Assembly (NCBI RefSeq): GCF_902499135.1
Contig: NZ_CABVPR010000012.1
Span: 1 to 64,000, forward strand
From: Burkholderia dolosa
GTDB lineage: Bacteria; Pseudomonadota; Gammaproteobacteria; Burkholderiales; Burkholderiaceae
Direction of reading: 5' to 3'
Length of the DNA stretch: 64,000 nt
In this document: positions 29,494-38,606 of the stretch, one piece after another
Position numbering within the stretch: position 1 is the first letter of the stretch
Layout: each line of letters starts with the position of its first letter
The notes under the pieces: model-generated
Database searches by the model: none
What the model was told of the DNA's origin: nothing
Seen by the model: the letters and a program-made list of their open reading frames with translations, nothing else
Translations under genes and position numbers: made by a program

Positions 29494-30810
29494 TTACGCC
29501 GAAAACGCCCGGATCATCCCTGCGGCGACCGTGTGATGGGTCGCCTCGTCGATCAGCACGAACGCGCCGGTGCCCGGATGCGCGTCGTACGTGTCGCACA
29601 CGATCGGCTTTTGCAGCGTCAGCGCGACGCGGCCGATGTCGTTCATCTTCAGGTCCTGACGGTCGGTCGCGTGCGACAGCGTATGCACGTCGAGCACCTC
29701 CTTGACCGCGCCGATCTTCGCGAACACCGTGCTCGTGGTCTGCTTCAGCAGATACTTGCGCTGCGGCGACAGCGGCACGTCGTCGAACCAGCACAGGTCG
29801 GCCTCGAGCTTCTTCGCGGGCGCGACCGGCTCGGCAGCCGTCACGAACATGTCGCCGCGCGACACGTCGACGTCCTCGCCGAGGCGGATCGTCACCGTCT
29901 GGCCCGCGAACGCGTGCGCGACGGCCGCGGTGCCGCCCGGCACCGGCGCGATGATCTCGGCGACCGTCGCGGTGCGATTCGACGGCAGCACGACGATCGC
30001 GTCGCCCACCTTCACTTCGCCCGATTCGATCCGGCCCATGTAGCCGCGGAAGTCGTCGGCCGAGCTGCCGTCCTGGCGTGCGACCCACTGCACCGGAAAG
30101 CGCAGCGCGTCGTGCGCCTGCGTCGCGACCGGCAGCGATTCGAGCACGTCGAGCAGCGGCTCGCCCGCGTACCACGGCATGCGCTCGCTCGCGCCGACGA
30201 TGTTGTCGCCCTTGAGCGCCGACACCGGCACGAAGCGCACGTCGGTCAGGCCGAGCTGCTTCGCGAGCGCGACGTATGCGTCGCGGATCTCGTTGAAGCG
30301 CGCTTCGCTGTAGTCGACGAGGTCCATCTTGTTGATCGCGACGATCACGTGCTGCAGCGCGAGCAGCTTCACGATCGCGCTGTGGCGCTTGGTCTGCGGC
30401 AGCAGTTCGGCGACGCCGTTCTCGACAGTCACGCGCGTCGCGTCGATCAGGATGATCGCCGCGTGCGCGGTCGACGCGCCGGTGACCATGTTGCGCGTGT
30501 ACTGCTCGTGCCCCGGCGTGTCGGCGATGATGAACTTGCGCTTCGCGGTCGCGAAGTAGCGGTACGCGACGTCGATCGTGATCCCCTGCTCGCGCTCGGC
30601 CTCGAGACCGTCGGTCAGCAGCGCGAGGTCGAGTTCGTCGCCGACCGTGCGCTTGTTCTTCGCACGCGACAGCGCGGACAGCTGGTCGGACAGCACGGCC
30701 TTGCTGTCGTACAGCAGGCGGCCGATCAGCGTGCTCTTGCCGTCGTCGACGCTGCCTGCGGTGATGAAGCGCAGCACGCCGAGGTCTTCGGTGTTCTCGA
30801 TGATGCTCAT
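29494..30810 (-). CDS. cysN: Sulfate adenylyltransferase subunit 1 (GTPase)
   Basis: 438 residues. An EF-Tu-like GTPase that drives adenosine 5'-phosphosulfate synthesis by CysD. G1 is GSVDDGKSTLIGRLLYDS, G3 is DTPGHEQYTRNM and G4 is NKMDLVDY. The length shows no fused APS kinase (CysC) domain. It lies between cysD and cobA in the operon. Confidence 0.96.
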   Translation of the reverse strand: MSIIENTEDLGVLRFITAGSVDDGKSTLIGRLLYDSKAVLSDQLSALSRAKNKRTVGDELDLALLTDGLEAEREQGITIDVAYRYFATAKRKFIIADTPGHEQYTRNMVTGASTAHAAIILIDATRVTVENGVAELLPQTKRHSAIVKLLALQHVIVAINKMDLVDYSEARFNEIRDAYVALAKQLGLTDVRFVPVSALKGDNIVGASERMPWYAGEPLLDVLESLPVATQAHDALRFPVQWVARQDGSSADDFRGYMGRIESGEVKVGDAIVVLPSNRTATVAEIIAPVPGGTAAVAHAFAGQTVTIRLGEDVDVSRGDMFVTAAEPVAPAKKLEADLCWFDDVPLSPQRKYLLKQTTSTVFAKIGAVKEVLDVHTLSHATDRQDLKMNDIGRVALTLQKPIVCDTYDAHPGTGAFVLIDEATHHTVAAGMIRAFSA

Positions 30811-30832
30811 GATGTGAATGTCCTCGTGTGCT

Positions 30833-31795
30833 TCAGAAATAACCCTGCTTCTTGCGCTGCTCCATCGCGGCTTCCGACGTCTGGTCGTCCATCCGCGTCG
30901 CGCCGCGCTCGGTGATTTCGGTCACGGCCGTCTCGGCGATGATCTTCTCGACGTCGTCCGCGTCGCTCTCGACCGGGCACGTGCACGAGATGTCGCCGAC
31001 CGTGCGGAAGCGCACCTGCGCGATCTCGCTCGTCTCGCCTTCGCGCATCGGCGTGAGCGGCGTGACCGGCACGAGCAGCCCGTTGCGGCGGACGATCTCG
31101 CGGCGATGCGCGTAGTAGATCGACGGCAGCTCGAGGTTCTCGCGCGCGATGTACTGCCACACGTCGAGCTCGGTCCAGTTCGAGATCGGGAACACGCGCA
31201 GATGCTCGCCGTTGTGCAGGCGCGCGTTGTACAGGCTCCACAGCTCGGGGCGCTGCGCCTTCGGATCCCACTGGCCGAATTCGTCGCGGAACGAGAAGAT
31301 GCGCTCCTTCGCGCGCGCCTTCTCCTCGTCGCGGCGCGCGCCGCCGATCATCGCGGTGAAGCCGTGCGCGTCGATCGTCTCGAGCAGCGTGACGGCCTGC
31401 GCGGCGTTGCGCGAATCGGTCTCGCGGCGCAGCACGACGGTGCCGCGCTTGATCGAATCCTCGACGTGGCCGACGATCAGCTCGGCGCCGATCTCTTTCG
31501 CGCGGCGATCGCGGAAGTCGATCACTTCGTCGTAGTTGTGGCCCGTATCGATGTGCACGAGCGGGAACGGCAGCGTCGTCTTGCGGTTCGCGCCGAGCCC
31601 GAACGCCTTCAGCGCGAGATGCAGCACGACGACCGAATCCTTGCCGCCGGAGAACAGCAGCGCCGGCTTGCTGCATTCGGCGACCAGCTCGCGCAGGATG
31701 TGGATCGACTCGGCCTCGAGCCAGTCGAGATGGCCCATGCGGCTGTCGGCGCCGGTGGGCGGGGCAAAGGCGGATTGCTCGAGCGTCGTGCTCAT
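30833..31795 (-). CDS. cysD: Sulfate adenylyltransferase subunit 2
   Basis: 320 residues. The PP-loop catalytic subunit, with FSGGKDSVVVLHL near residue 50. The family C terminus SEAAMEQRKKQGYF is intact. It adenylates sulfate together with CysN. The start at 31795 was chosen over 31849 because the protein then begins MSTTLEQSAF and keeps only a short extension before the conserved HLDWLEAESIHI. About 80 bases separate it from cysH. Confidence 0.95.
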   Translation of the reverse strand: MSTTLEQSAFAPPTGADSRMGHLDWLEAESIHILRELVAECSKPALLFSGGKDSVVVLHLALKAFGLGANRKTTLPFPLVHIDTGHNYDEVIDFRDRRAKEIGAELIVGHVEDSIKRGTVVLRRETDSRNAAQAVTLLETIDAHGFTAMIGGARRDEEKARAKERIFSFRDEFGQWDPKAQRPELWSLYNARLHNGEHLRVFPISNWTELDVWQYIARENLELPSIYYAHRREIVRRNGLLVPVTPLTPMREGETSEIAQVRFRTVGDISCTCPVESDADDVEKIIAETAVTEITERGATRMDDQTSEAAMEQRKKQGYF

Positions 31796-31874
31796 GGTTT
31801 CGGTCCTTCTCTTCCGGGTTCGTGCCGCCCGCTGTCGCAGGCGGCGCAAGATTCAGTTTTCGTCGGCGACGCGT

Positions 31875-32621
31875 TCAGTGCGCGGCGCCTGTATCGGCCG
31901 TCGCGGGCAGCGGCGTGATCGCGATGTGCAGCCCGCACTCCTTCGTATCACGCGATTCCCACCACCAGCGGCCCGCGCGGCTGTCTTCGCCGGGACGGAT
32001 CGCCCGCGTACACGGCTCGCAGCCGATGCTCGGGTAGCCGCGCGCGTGCAGCGGATTCACCGGCACGCCGAACGCGTCGAGATACGCCCATACGTCGCTT
32101 TCGGTCCAGTCCGCGAGCGGATTGTATTTGGCGATACCGCGCGCTTCGTCGTGCTCTTCCTCGTGCAGCTCCGCACGCGTGACCGACTGCTCGCGGCGCT
32201 GGCCCGTGACCCACGCGTCGACGCCGGCGAGCGCACGGTTCAGCGGCTCCACCTTGCGGATGTGGCAGCACGACTTGCGCAGCTCGACGCTCTCGTAGAA
32301 CGCGTTCAGCCCGTGCTCGGCGACGTAGCGGTCGACCGCGTCCTGCTGCGGATGGAACTGCTCGATCTCGTAGCCGTAGCGTTCGCGCACGCGGTCGATC
32401 ATCCCGAGCGTCTCCGCATGCAGGCGGCCGGTGTTCAGCGAGAAGATGCCGATCGCGACACCGTTCGACAGGATCGCGTGCGTGAGCAGCATGTCCTCGG
32501 CAGCGAGGCTGCTCGCGAGCTTCACGTTCGGATGGCGCGCGGCGATCTGCGCGAGCAGCGCGTCGAGGCGCTCGACCTTCGCGGCGAGTTCCGGCGTCAG
32601 TGCGGCGGTCGCGGCGCTCAT
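31875..32621 (-). CDS. cysH: Assimilatory adenylyl-sulfate (APS) reductase
   Basis: 248 residues. The [4Fe-4S] cysteine pairs of the APS-reductase class are present (KSCCHIRK near residue 115 and GCEPCTRA near 202), and the C-terminal redox cysteine is in KECGLHIA. This indicates use of APS rather than PAPS, consistent with the absence of cysC in the operon. The product is sulfite for CysI. ATG at 32621 overlaps the stop of the DUF934 gene by four bases. Confidence 0.94.
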   Translation of the reverse strand: MSAATAALTPELAAKVERLDALLAQIAARHPNVKLASSLAAEDMLLTHAILSNGVAIGIFSLNTGRLHAETLGMIDRVRERYGYEIEQFHPQQDAVDRYVAEHGLNAFYESVELRKSCCHIRKVEPLNRALAGVDAWVTGQRREQSVTRAELHEEEHDEARGIAKYNPLADWTESDVWAYLDAFGVPVNPLHARGYPSIGCEPCTRAIRPGEDSRAGRWWWESRDTKECGLHIAITPLPATADTGAAH

Positions 32622-33160
32622 GCGCTCACCTTCGCGTCCGGCGTCGCCGCGCGGCGGCGGAACAGCGGCGCCGGCTCGTCGAACGCGCCCTGGTAGCGCT
32701 GCGTGAACTCGCCGAATGCGTTCAGCGCGTCGTGGATGTCCTTGTCCGCGCGCACCGCGAACGCGTCGAAGCCGCAGCGCGACATGTACAGCAGCTGGTC
32801 GCGCAGCACGTCGCCGATCGCGCGCAGCTCGCCGGTCCAGCCGTAGCGCTCGCGCAGCAGCCGCGCGATGCTGTAGCCGCGGCCGTCCGCGAAGCGCGGG
32901 AAATCGACGGCGATCAGCGAGATCGCGCCGAAATCGGCCGCGAGATCCGCCGGCTCGCTGTCCGGCGCGAGCCACACGCCGAGCTCGTCCTTCGTCTTCG
33001 CGGCCACCAGCGCCGCGCGCTCGGCCTGCCACAGCGCGAACGGCACCAGCACCTTGCCGGCCGGCAATGCGTCGACCGCGGGCAGCGCACCGTCTTGCGC
33101 CGCGCGCACGACCTGCCATGCGTCGTCGATCACTGCGCGGTTCTTGATAATCGAAGCCAT
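32618..33160 (-). CDS. DUF934 family protein of sulfite reduction operons
   Basis: 180 residues. The family is found between sulfite reductase and APS reductase genes in many proteobacteria and is annotated as a putative oxidoreductase of sulfite reduction; no biochemical role is proven. DFPRFADGRGYSIARLLRER and YMSRCGFDAFAVR are its recognisable segments. No cofactor motif is visible. It follows cysI by 25 bases and overlaps cysH by four. Confidence 0.88.
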   Translation of the reverse strand: MASIIKNRAVIDDAWQVVRAAQDGALPAVDALPAGKVLVPFALWQAERAALVAAKTKDELGVWLAPDSEPADLAADFGAISLIAVDFPRFADGRGYSIARLLRERYGWTGELRAIGDVLRDQLLYMSRCGFDAFAVRADKDIHDALNAFGEFTQRYQGAFDEPAPLFRRRAATPDAKVSA

Positions 33161-33185
33161 CTGCAAATTCCTTCTACCCGGTTGG

Positions 33186-34865
33186 TTACGCGTTCACCGT
33201 CTGGCGCGCCGCATACACGCGCTCCTTGAACGGCGCGATGCCGATGCGATCGTACGTGTCGATGAAGCGCTCGCCGTCGACGCGCGAATCGACATATGTG
33301 TCGATCAGCTTCGCGATCACGTCCGGCACTTCGTCGGCGGAGAACGACGGGCCGATCACGCGGCCCAGGCGCGCGCCGTTGTGGCCCGTGCCCTGCTCGC
33401 CGCCGAGCGACACCTGGTACCACTCCGAGCCGTCCTTGTCGACGCCGAGAATGCCGATGTTGCCGACGTGGTGGTGACCGCACGAGTTCATGCAGCCCGA
33501 GATGTTCAGCGACAGATCGCCGAGGTCGTACACGTAGTCGAGATCGTCGAAGCGCTGCTGGATCGCGAGCGCGATCGGAATCGACTTCGCATTCGCGAGC
33601 GAGCAGAAGTCGCCGCCCGGGCACGCGATGATGTCGGTCAGAAGGCCGATGTTCGGCGTCGCGAAACCGGCTGCCTTCGCCTTTTCCCACAGCGCGAACA
33701 GGTCGCGCTTCTTCACGTTCGCGAGAATCAGGTTCTGCTCGTGCGACACGCGCAGTTCGCCGAACGAATACGCGTCGGCCCAGTCGGCGACCTGCTCCAT
33801 CTGCGTGTCGGTCGCATCGCCGGGCGCCGCGCGGTGGTCCTTCAGCGACAGCGTGACGGCCGCGTAGCCCGGCACCTTGTGCGGCGCGACGTTGCGCTCG
33901 ACCCAGCGCGCGAACGCCTTGTTCTCGAGCAGATGCTGTTCGAACGACGCGTCGGTGTCCGGCAGCTTCTCGTAGACCGGCGGCTTGAAGAACTGCGACA
34001 CGCGATCGACTTCGGCCTGCGTGAGCGTCGACGGGCCGTCCTTCAGGTGCTGCCATTCCTCTTCGACCTGCTGCGCGAACTTCGCCGGCGACAGCGCCTT
34101 CACGAGGATCTTGATGCGCGCCTTGTACAGGTTGTCGCGGCGGCCGTAACGGTTGTACACGCGCAGCACCGCTTCGCAGTACGTGAGCAGGTGCTGCCAC
34201 GGCAGGTCTTCCTTGATCACCGCGCCGACGATCGGCGTGCGGCCGAGGCCGCCGCCCGCGAGGATGCTCGCGACCACGTCGCCTTGCGCGTTCTTCTTCA
34301 GGTACACACCGAGATCGTGGATCTGCACGGCCGCGCGATCGACCTTCGAGCCGGACACCGCGATCTTGAACTTGCGCGGCAGCCACGCGAATTCGGGATG
34401 GAACGTCGACCACTGGCGCAGGATCTCGGCCCACGGACGCGGATCGATCTCCTCGTCCTGCGCGACGCCCGCGAACTGGTCGGCGGTGATGTTGCGGATG
34501 CAGTTGCCCGACGTCTGGATCGCGTGCATCTGCACCGACGCGAGCTTCGCGAGGATCTCCGGCGTCTCCTCGAGCTTCACCCAGTTGAACTGGATGTTCG
34601 AGCGCGTCGAGAAGTGACCGTAGCCGCGGTCGTGCTCGCGTGCGATGCGCGCCAGCATCCGCAGCTGGTCGCTGCGCAGGTTGCCGTACGGAATCGCGAT
34701 GCGGTGCATGTATGCGTGACGCTGCATGTACAGGCCGTTCTGCAGACGCAGCGGACGGAATTCGTCCTCGCTCAACTCGCCCGACAGGCGCCGGCGCACC
34801 TGATCGCGGTACTGCGCGACACGTTCGTCGACGATCGTCTGGTCGTACTGGTCGTACTGATACAT
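33186..34865 (-). CDS. cysI: Sulfite reductase hemoprotein (nitrite/sulfite reductase family)
   Basis: 559 residues with two ferredoxin-like/siroheme half repeats. The coupled siroheme-[4Fe-4S] cysteines appear as CPGGDFC (C-x5-C) and GCMNSCGHHHVG (C-x3-C) around residues 420-470. It reduces sulfite to sulfide. No flavoprotein CysJ is encoded beside it, so electrons may come from ferredoxin or another donor. It is the first gene of the minus-strand cys operon, divergent from a CysB-type regulator. Confidence 0.94.
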   Translation of the reverse strand: MYQYDQYDQTIVDERVAQYRDQVRRRLSGELSEDEFRPLRLQNGLYMQRHAYMHRIAIPYGNLRSDQLRMLARIAREHDRGYGHFSTRSNIQFNWVKLEETPEILAKLASVQMHAIQTSGNCIRNITADQFAGVAQDEEIDPRPWAEILRQWSTFHPEFAWLPRKFKIAVSGSKVDRAAVQIHDLGVYLKKNAQGDVVASILAGGGLGRTPIVGAVIKEDLPWQHLLTYCEAVLRVYNRYGRRDNLYKARIKILVKALSPAKFAQQVEEEWQHLKDGPSTLTQAEVDRVSQFFKPPVYEKLPDTDASFEQHLLENKAFARWVERNVAPHKVPGYAAVTLSLKDHRAAPGDATDTQMEQVADWADAYSFGELRVSHEQNLILANVKKRDLFALWEKAKAAGFATPNIGLLTDIIACPGGDFCSLANAKSIPIALAIQQRFDDLDYVYDLGDLSLNISGCMNSCGHHHVGNIGILGVDKDGSEWYQVSLGGEQGTGHNGARLGRVIGPSFSADEVPDVIAKLIDTYVDSRVDGERFIDTYDRIGIAPFKERVYAARQTVNA

Positions 34866-35080
34866 TCGGGGACCCCAGGGTTTTCGTGTTGACCGCGCGA
34901 CGTCCTAGCCACGTCGCGCCCGAATCTCCGTTCCGCCATCGCCGCCGGCCATCCGCTGCCGCGTGGATTGCTAATGACGAAAACAGATATCCATATTTGA
35001 AAAACTCCGGTGAATCGTAATAAACTCGCCTTATATTTCAAACGACTAAAAAATTCTGTTGATATGCGGAAGGGTTATAA
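34866..35080. promoter_or_regulatory. Divergent cysI/cysB-type regulator control region
   Basis: 215 bases containing a distinctly AT-rich core (about 34975-35075, for example ATATCCATATTTGAAAAAC and CTTATATTTCAAACGAC). This is the expected place for CysB-type operators and both promoters. No coding potential was seen. Confidence 0.65.
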
Positions 35081-36022
35081 ATGAACCTGCACCAATTTCG
35101 CTTCGTGCGCGAGGCCGTCCGCCAGAATTTCAATCTCACCGAAGCCGCGAAGGCGCTGTACACGTCGCAGCCGGGCGTGTCGAAGGCGATCATCGAACTC
35201 GAGGACGAGCTGGGCGTCGAGATCTTCACGCGTCACGGCAAGCGCGTGCGGTCGCTGACCGAGCCGGGCCGGATCATCCTCGCGTCCGTCGAGCGGATTC
35301 TGCAGGAAGTCGAAAGCCTGAAAAGGGTCGGAAAGGACTACGCGGCGCAGGATCAGGGCAATCTGACGATCGCCGCGACCCACACCCAGGCGCGCTACTC
35401 GCTGCCGGCCGCGATCGCGGAGTTCAAGAAGCGCTTCCCGAAGGTGCATCTGTCGATCCTGCAGGGCAGCCCGACGCAGGTCGCCGAGATGGTGATCCAC
35501 GATCAGGCGGACCTCGCGATCGCGACCGAGGCGATCGCCGACTACAAGGAACTCGTGTCGCTGCCCTGCTTCCAGTGGCACCACGCGGCCGTCGTGCCGG
35601 CCGACCATCCGCTGCTCGAGCGCAAGCCGCCGACGCTCGACGATCTCGCGCAATACCCGCTGATCACGTACGACGACGCGTTCGCCGGCCGGCGGAAGAT
35701 CAATCATGCGTTCGCGCTGCGCGGCCTGTCGCCGGATATCGTGCTCGAGGCGATCGACGCCGACGTGATCAAGACCTACGTCGAGCTCGGGCTGGGCGTC
35801 GGAATCATGGCCGATATCGCGTTCAACCCGGAGCGCGACCGCAACCTGCGGCTGATTCCGGTCGGCCACCTGTTCGGCAGCAACGTGACGCGCGTCGCGC
35901 TCAAGCAGGGCGCGTATCTGCGCAGCTATGTGTATACGCTCGTCGAGCTGCTGTCGCCGACGCTGAACCGCAAGCTGATCGAACAGGCGCTCAAGGGCGA
36001 ATCCGAATCGTACGAGCTTTGA
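35081..36022 (+). CDS. cysB: CysB-type LysR transcriptional regulator
   Basis: 313 residues. The N-terminal HTH MNLHQFRFVREAVRQNFNL and SQPGVSKAIIELEDELGVEI is that of the CysB/Cbl/SsuR branch. The effector domain includes TQARYSLPAAIAEF and GLGVGIMADIAF. CysB-type proteins activate sulfate assimilation in response to acetylserine or sulfate limitation; Burkholderia encode both CysB and SsuR, so the exact paralogue is uncertain. Divergent position next to cysI supports control of the operon. Confidence 0.9.
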   Translation: MNLHQFRFVREAVRQNFNLTEAAKALYTSQPGVSKAIIELEDELGVEIFTRHGKRVRSLTEPGRIILASVERILQEVESLKRVGKDYAAQDQGNLTIAATHTQARYSLPAAIAEFKKRFPKVHLSILQGSPTQVAEMVIHDQADLAIATEAIADYKELVSLPCFQWHHAAVVPADHPLLERKPPTLDDLAQYPLITYDDAFAGRRKINHAFALRGLSPDIVLEAIDADVIKTYVELGLGVGIMADIAFNPERDRNLRLIPVGHLFGSNVTRVALKQGAYLRSYVYTLVELLSPTLNRKLIEQALKGESESYEL

Positions 36023-36039
36023 GCCGCGTGTATAACGAC

Positions 36040-36064
36040 AGGGGCGCATATCGCGCCCCTTTTT
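36040..36064 (+). terminator. Intrinsic terminator after the cysB-type gene
   Basis: An 8-bp stem AGGGGCGC/GCGCCCCT (36040-36047, 36053-36060) followed by TTTTT. The next gene starts at 36087. Confidence 0.85.
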
Positions 36065-36086
36065 GCTGCCCGACGGAGATTCCCGC

Positions 36087-37244
36087 ATGACGCTTCCCGC
36101 CCTGCTGCGCCGCGCCGCCGGCGCCGCCCTCGTGCTCGCGTGCGCGACCGCGCAGGCCGACCTGAAGGTCGGCGTCGACCTGTCGTCGACCGGCCCCGCC
36201 GCCGCGATCGGCATCACGAGCAAGAACGCGATCCTGATGTGGCCGAAGACGATCGCCGGGCAGCCGCTGCAGGTCACGGTGCTCGACGACGCGTCGGACC
36301 CGGGCACGGCCGTGCGCAATATCCGCAAGCTGGTCGACGAGGACCGCGTCGACGTCGTCGTCGGCCCGAACATCACGCCGGCCGCGCTCGCGGCGCTGGA
36401 CGCGGTCGCCGCTGCACAGACGCCGATGATCACGCTGGTCGGTTCCGGCGCGATCGTCGAGCCGCAGGAAGGCGCACGAACGTGGGCGTTCAAGATGGCG
36501 CAGAGCGATCGCGCGATGGCCGACGTGATGACGCGCTACATGGCGAACCACGGCGTGAAGACGGTCGGCTTCATCGGCTTCGCGGACAGCTACGGCGACA
36601 GCTGGCTGAGCGAGTTCACGCGCTTCGCGGACCTGCGCAAGATCCGCGTGATCGCGACCGAGCGCTTCAACCGGACCGACGCGAGCGTCACCGGTCAGGC
36701 ACTGAAGCTGATCGCCGCGAAGCCCGACGCGATCCTGATCGCCGGCTCCGGCACGCCGGCCGTGCTGCCGCAGCGCACGCTGATCGAGCGCGGCTACCGC
36801 GGCCCGATCTATCAGACGCACGGGATCGCCACGCCGGAATTCATCAAGCTCGGCGGCAAGGACGTGGACGGCACGCTGTTTCCGACGCAGCCGGTCGTCG
36901 TCGCGCGCACGCTGCCGGCCGATCATCCGGCCCGCAAGGCGGCGCTCGCGTTCGTCGACGCGTACGAAGCGAAATACGGGGCCGGCACGGTCACGCAATT
37001 CGCCGGCGACGCGGCGGGCGTCTACCCGCGCCTCGCCGATGCGGTCGGCCGTGCGCTGAAGTCCGCGCAGCCGGGCACGCCCGCGTTCCGCGCGGCGCTG
37101 CGGCGCGAGCTCGAACGCGCGCACGAGCTGGTCGTGCCGAACGGCGTCGTCAATACGAGCGACAAGGACCACGTGGGCCTCGACCAGCGCGCGAGCGTGA
37201 TGGGAATCGTCAAGCAGGGCCGCTTCGTGTACCTGAGCCAGTAA
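36087..37244 (+). CDS. LivK-like ABC transporter substrate-binding protein
   Basis: 385 residues. A signal peptide (LLRRAAGAALVLACATAQA) precedes a type I periplasmic-binding domain. DLKVGVDLSSTGPAAAIG, VVVGPNITPAALAALD and FIGFADSYGDSWLSEF are typical of branched-chain amino acid/amide binding proteins. No permease or ATPase gene is adjacent, so the transporter it serves is unknown; the livHMGF genes at 49.9-53.6 kb lack an intact binding protein. The ligand cannot be told from sequence. Confidence 0.88.
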   Translation: MTLPALLRRAAGAALVLACATAQADLKVGVDLSSTGPAAAIGITSKNAILMWPKTIAGQPLQVTVLDDASDPGTAVRNIRKLVDEDRVDVVVGPNITPAALAALDAVAAAQTPMITLVGSGAIVEPQEGARTWAFKMAQSDRAMADVMTRYMANHGVKTVGFIGFADSYGDSWLSEFTRFADLRKIRVIATERFNRTDASVTGQALKLIAAKPDAILIAGSGTPAVLPQRTLIERGYRGPIYQTHGIATPEFIKLGGKDVDGTLFPTQPVVVARTLPADHPARKAALAFVDAYEAKYGAGTVTQFAGDAAGVYPRLADAVGRALKSAQPGTPAFRAALRRELERAHELVVPNGVVNTSDKDHVGLDQRASVMGIVKQGRFVYLSQ

Positions 37245-37337
37245 CGCGCGGCCGGGCGCCGCGCGGCTTGCCCGGTGCCCGGTTTTCGGCCATAATCCGC
37301 GTTTCGCCGCGCACGATTGCATGCGCGGGCCGAACAA

Positions 37338-37422
37338 GCCCAGGTGGTGAAATTGGTAGACGCAGGGGACTCAAAATCCCCCGCCGCAAGGCGTGCCGGT
37401 TCGATTCCGGCCCTGGGCACCA
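37338..37422 (+). tRNA. tRNA-Leu (anticodon CAA)
   Basis: 85 bases, CCA encoded. The acceptor arms GCCCAGG (37338-37344) and CCTGGGC (37412-37418) pair perfectly. The anticodon loop CTCAAAA sits between GGGGA and TCCCC and gives anticodon CAA. The variable arm is long, as expected for leucine. The T-loop GTTCGATTC is present. Confidence 0.97.
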
Positions 37423-37529
37423 GACATGAAGGCGGCGCCCCCTTCACGTTCATGCGGAACGTCCGCTGAATGAAATACGGCCGCCGCGTCGACGAGCTGC
37501 GCATCCCGCTCCGCGACGCATACGCAGCG

Positions 37530-37560
37530 AGCCCCGTGTCACCCACGACCGGGGCTTTTT
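37530..37560 (+). terminator. Intrinsic terminator downstream of tRNA-Leu
   Basis: AGCCCCG (37530-37536) pairs with CGGGGCT (37550-37556) across a 13-base loop, followed by TTTTT. Nothing else is recognised between 37423 and 37586. Confidence 0.7.
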
Positions 37561-37586
37561 CTTTGTCCGCGCGCCCTCTGGCCGCG

Positions 37587-38489
37587 TCAGTCCATCAGTT
37601 CGCGGACGAAATCGAGAAACGCGCGCACCTTCGCCGACACCAGGTTCGACGCGTGGTAATACGCGTATAGCGGAAACGTTTCGTCCGTCCATTCCGGCAG
37701 CAGCAGTTTCAGTCGGCCGTCCGCGATGGTGTCCCGCGCATACAGCTCGAGCAGTTGCGCGACGCCCGCGCCGCCCACGCACGCGCCGAGCAGCGAACCC
37801 GTATCGTTGACCATCAGCCGGCCGGCCGCGGCGAGCGGCACGACCTCGCCGCCGCGATGAAACGCCCATTCGAACGGCCGCCCCGTCGCCGGGTCGCGCA
37901 TCAGCACGCAGCAATGGCCGTCCGCGAGCTCGTGCGGGTGCCGCGGTTCGCCGTGGCGCGCGACATACGCCGGCGACGCACACGTCAGCACGCGCGTCTC
38001 GAGCAGCAGCCGCGCGCGGTACGACGACGGCTCCGGCACGCCGAAACGCACGGCCACGTCGAAGCCGTCGGCGACGAGATCGCCCATCCGGTCGCGCACG
38101 CTGATCTCGACGGACAGATCGGGAAAGCGTTCGAGGAACGCCGCCATCTTCGGCGCGAGCACGTAGTGGCCGAACGTGCCGTCGACGTTGACCCGCAGCT
38201 TGCCCCTGACCTTGGCCTTCGCGCGGCCCGCGTCGAGCGCGGCATCCTCGATGCCGGCCAGCAGCGGCGCGACCGCTTCATAGAAGCGCCGCCCTTCGTC
38301 GGTCAGCGTGATCGCGCGTGCGGTCCGGTTGAAGATCCGGATGCCGATGCGCTCCTCGAGCCGTGCAACCGCGCGGCTGACCGCCGGCTGCGTCAAGCCC
38401 AGCGCCTCGCCCGCGCGCGCGAACGTGCCGGCCTCGATCACGGCAGACAGCACGCCGATTCCGCTCAGAAGTCTGCTGTCGAATCCCAT
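37587..38489 (-). CDS. LysR family transcriptional regulator
   Basis: 300 residues. The intact HTH contains GTFARAGEALGLTQPAVSRAVARLEERIGIRIFNRTARAITLT, shown here only as residues about 20-62. The effector domain has AVRFGVPEPSSYRARLL, typical of CrgA-type regulators. It is divergent from a short-chain dehydrogenase gene across 117 AT-rich bases, which suggests that gene as a target. Confidence 0.9.
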   Translation of the reverse strand: MGFDSRLLSGIGVLSAVIEAGTFARAGEALGLTQPAVSRAVARLEERIGIRIFNRTARAITLTDEGRRFYEAVAPLLAGIEDAALDAGRAKAKVRGKLRVNVDGTFGHYVLAPKMAAFLERFPDLSVEISVRDRMGDLVADGFDVAVRFGVPEPSSYRARLLLETRVLTCASPAYVARHGEPRHPHELADGHCCVLMRDPATGRPFEWAFHRGGEVVPLAAAGRLMVNDTGSLLGACVGGAGVAQLLELYARDTIADGRLKLLLPEWTDETFPLYAYYHASNLVSAKVRAFLDFVRELMD

Positions 38490-38606
38490 GAGACATACTT
38501 TCAGTCATTCTTGATCTGAGCATTATTCATTATTTTTATCGATCGCGGACGCCTACAGTACTCCTGTCGCCGGCACGAACGGCATTTCACGAACAAGGAG
38601 CAGCAG

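Noticed and set aside
31875-32621. CysH as a PAPS reductase
   Set aside because: The CC and CxxC cluster cysteines mark the APS reductase class, and no APS kinase gene is present in the operon.
37338-37422. tRNA-Leu as an integration site for a mobile element
   Set aside because: No integrase gene, no repeat of the tRNA 3' end downstream, and no abrupt composition change were seen.
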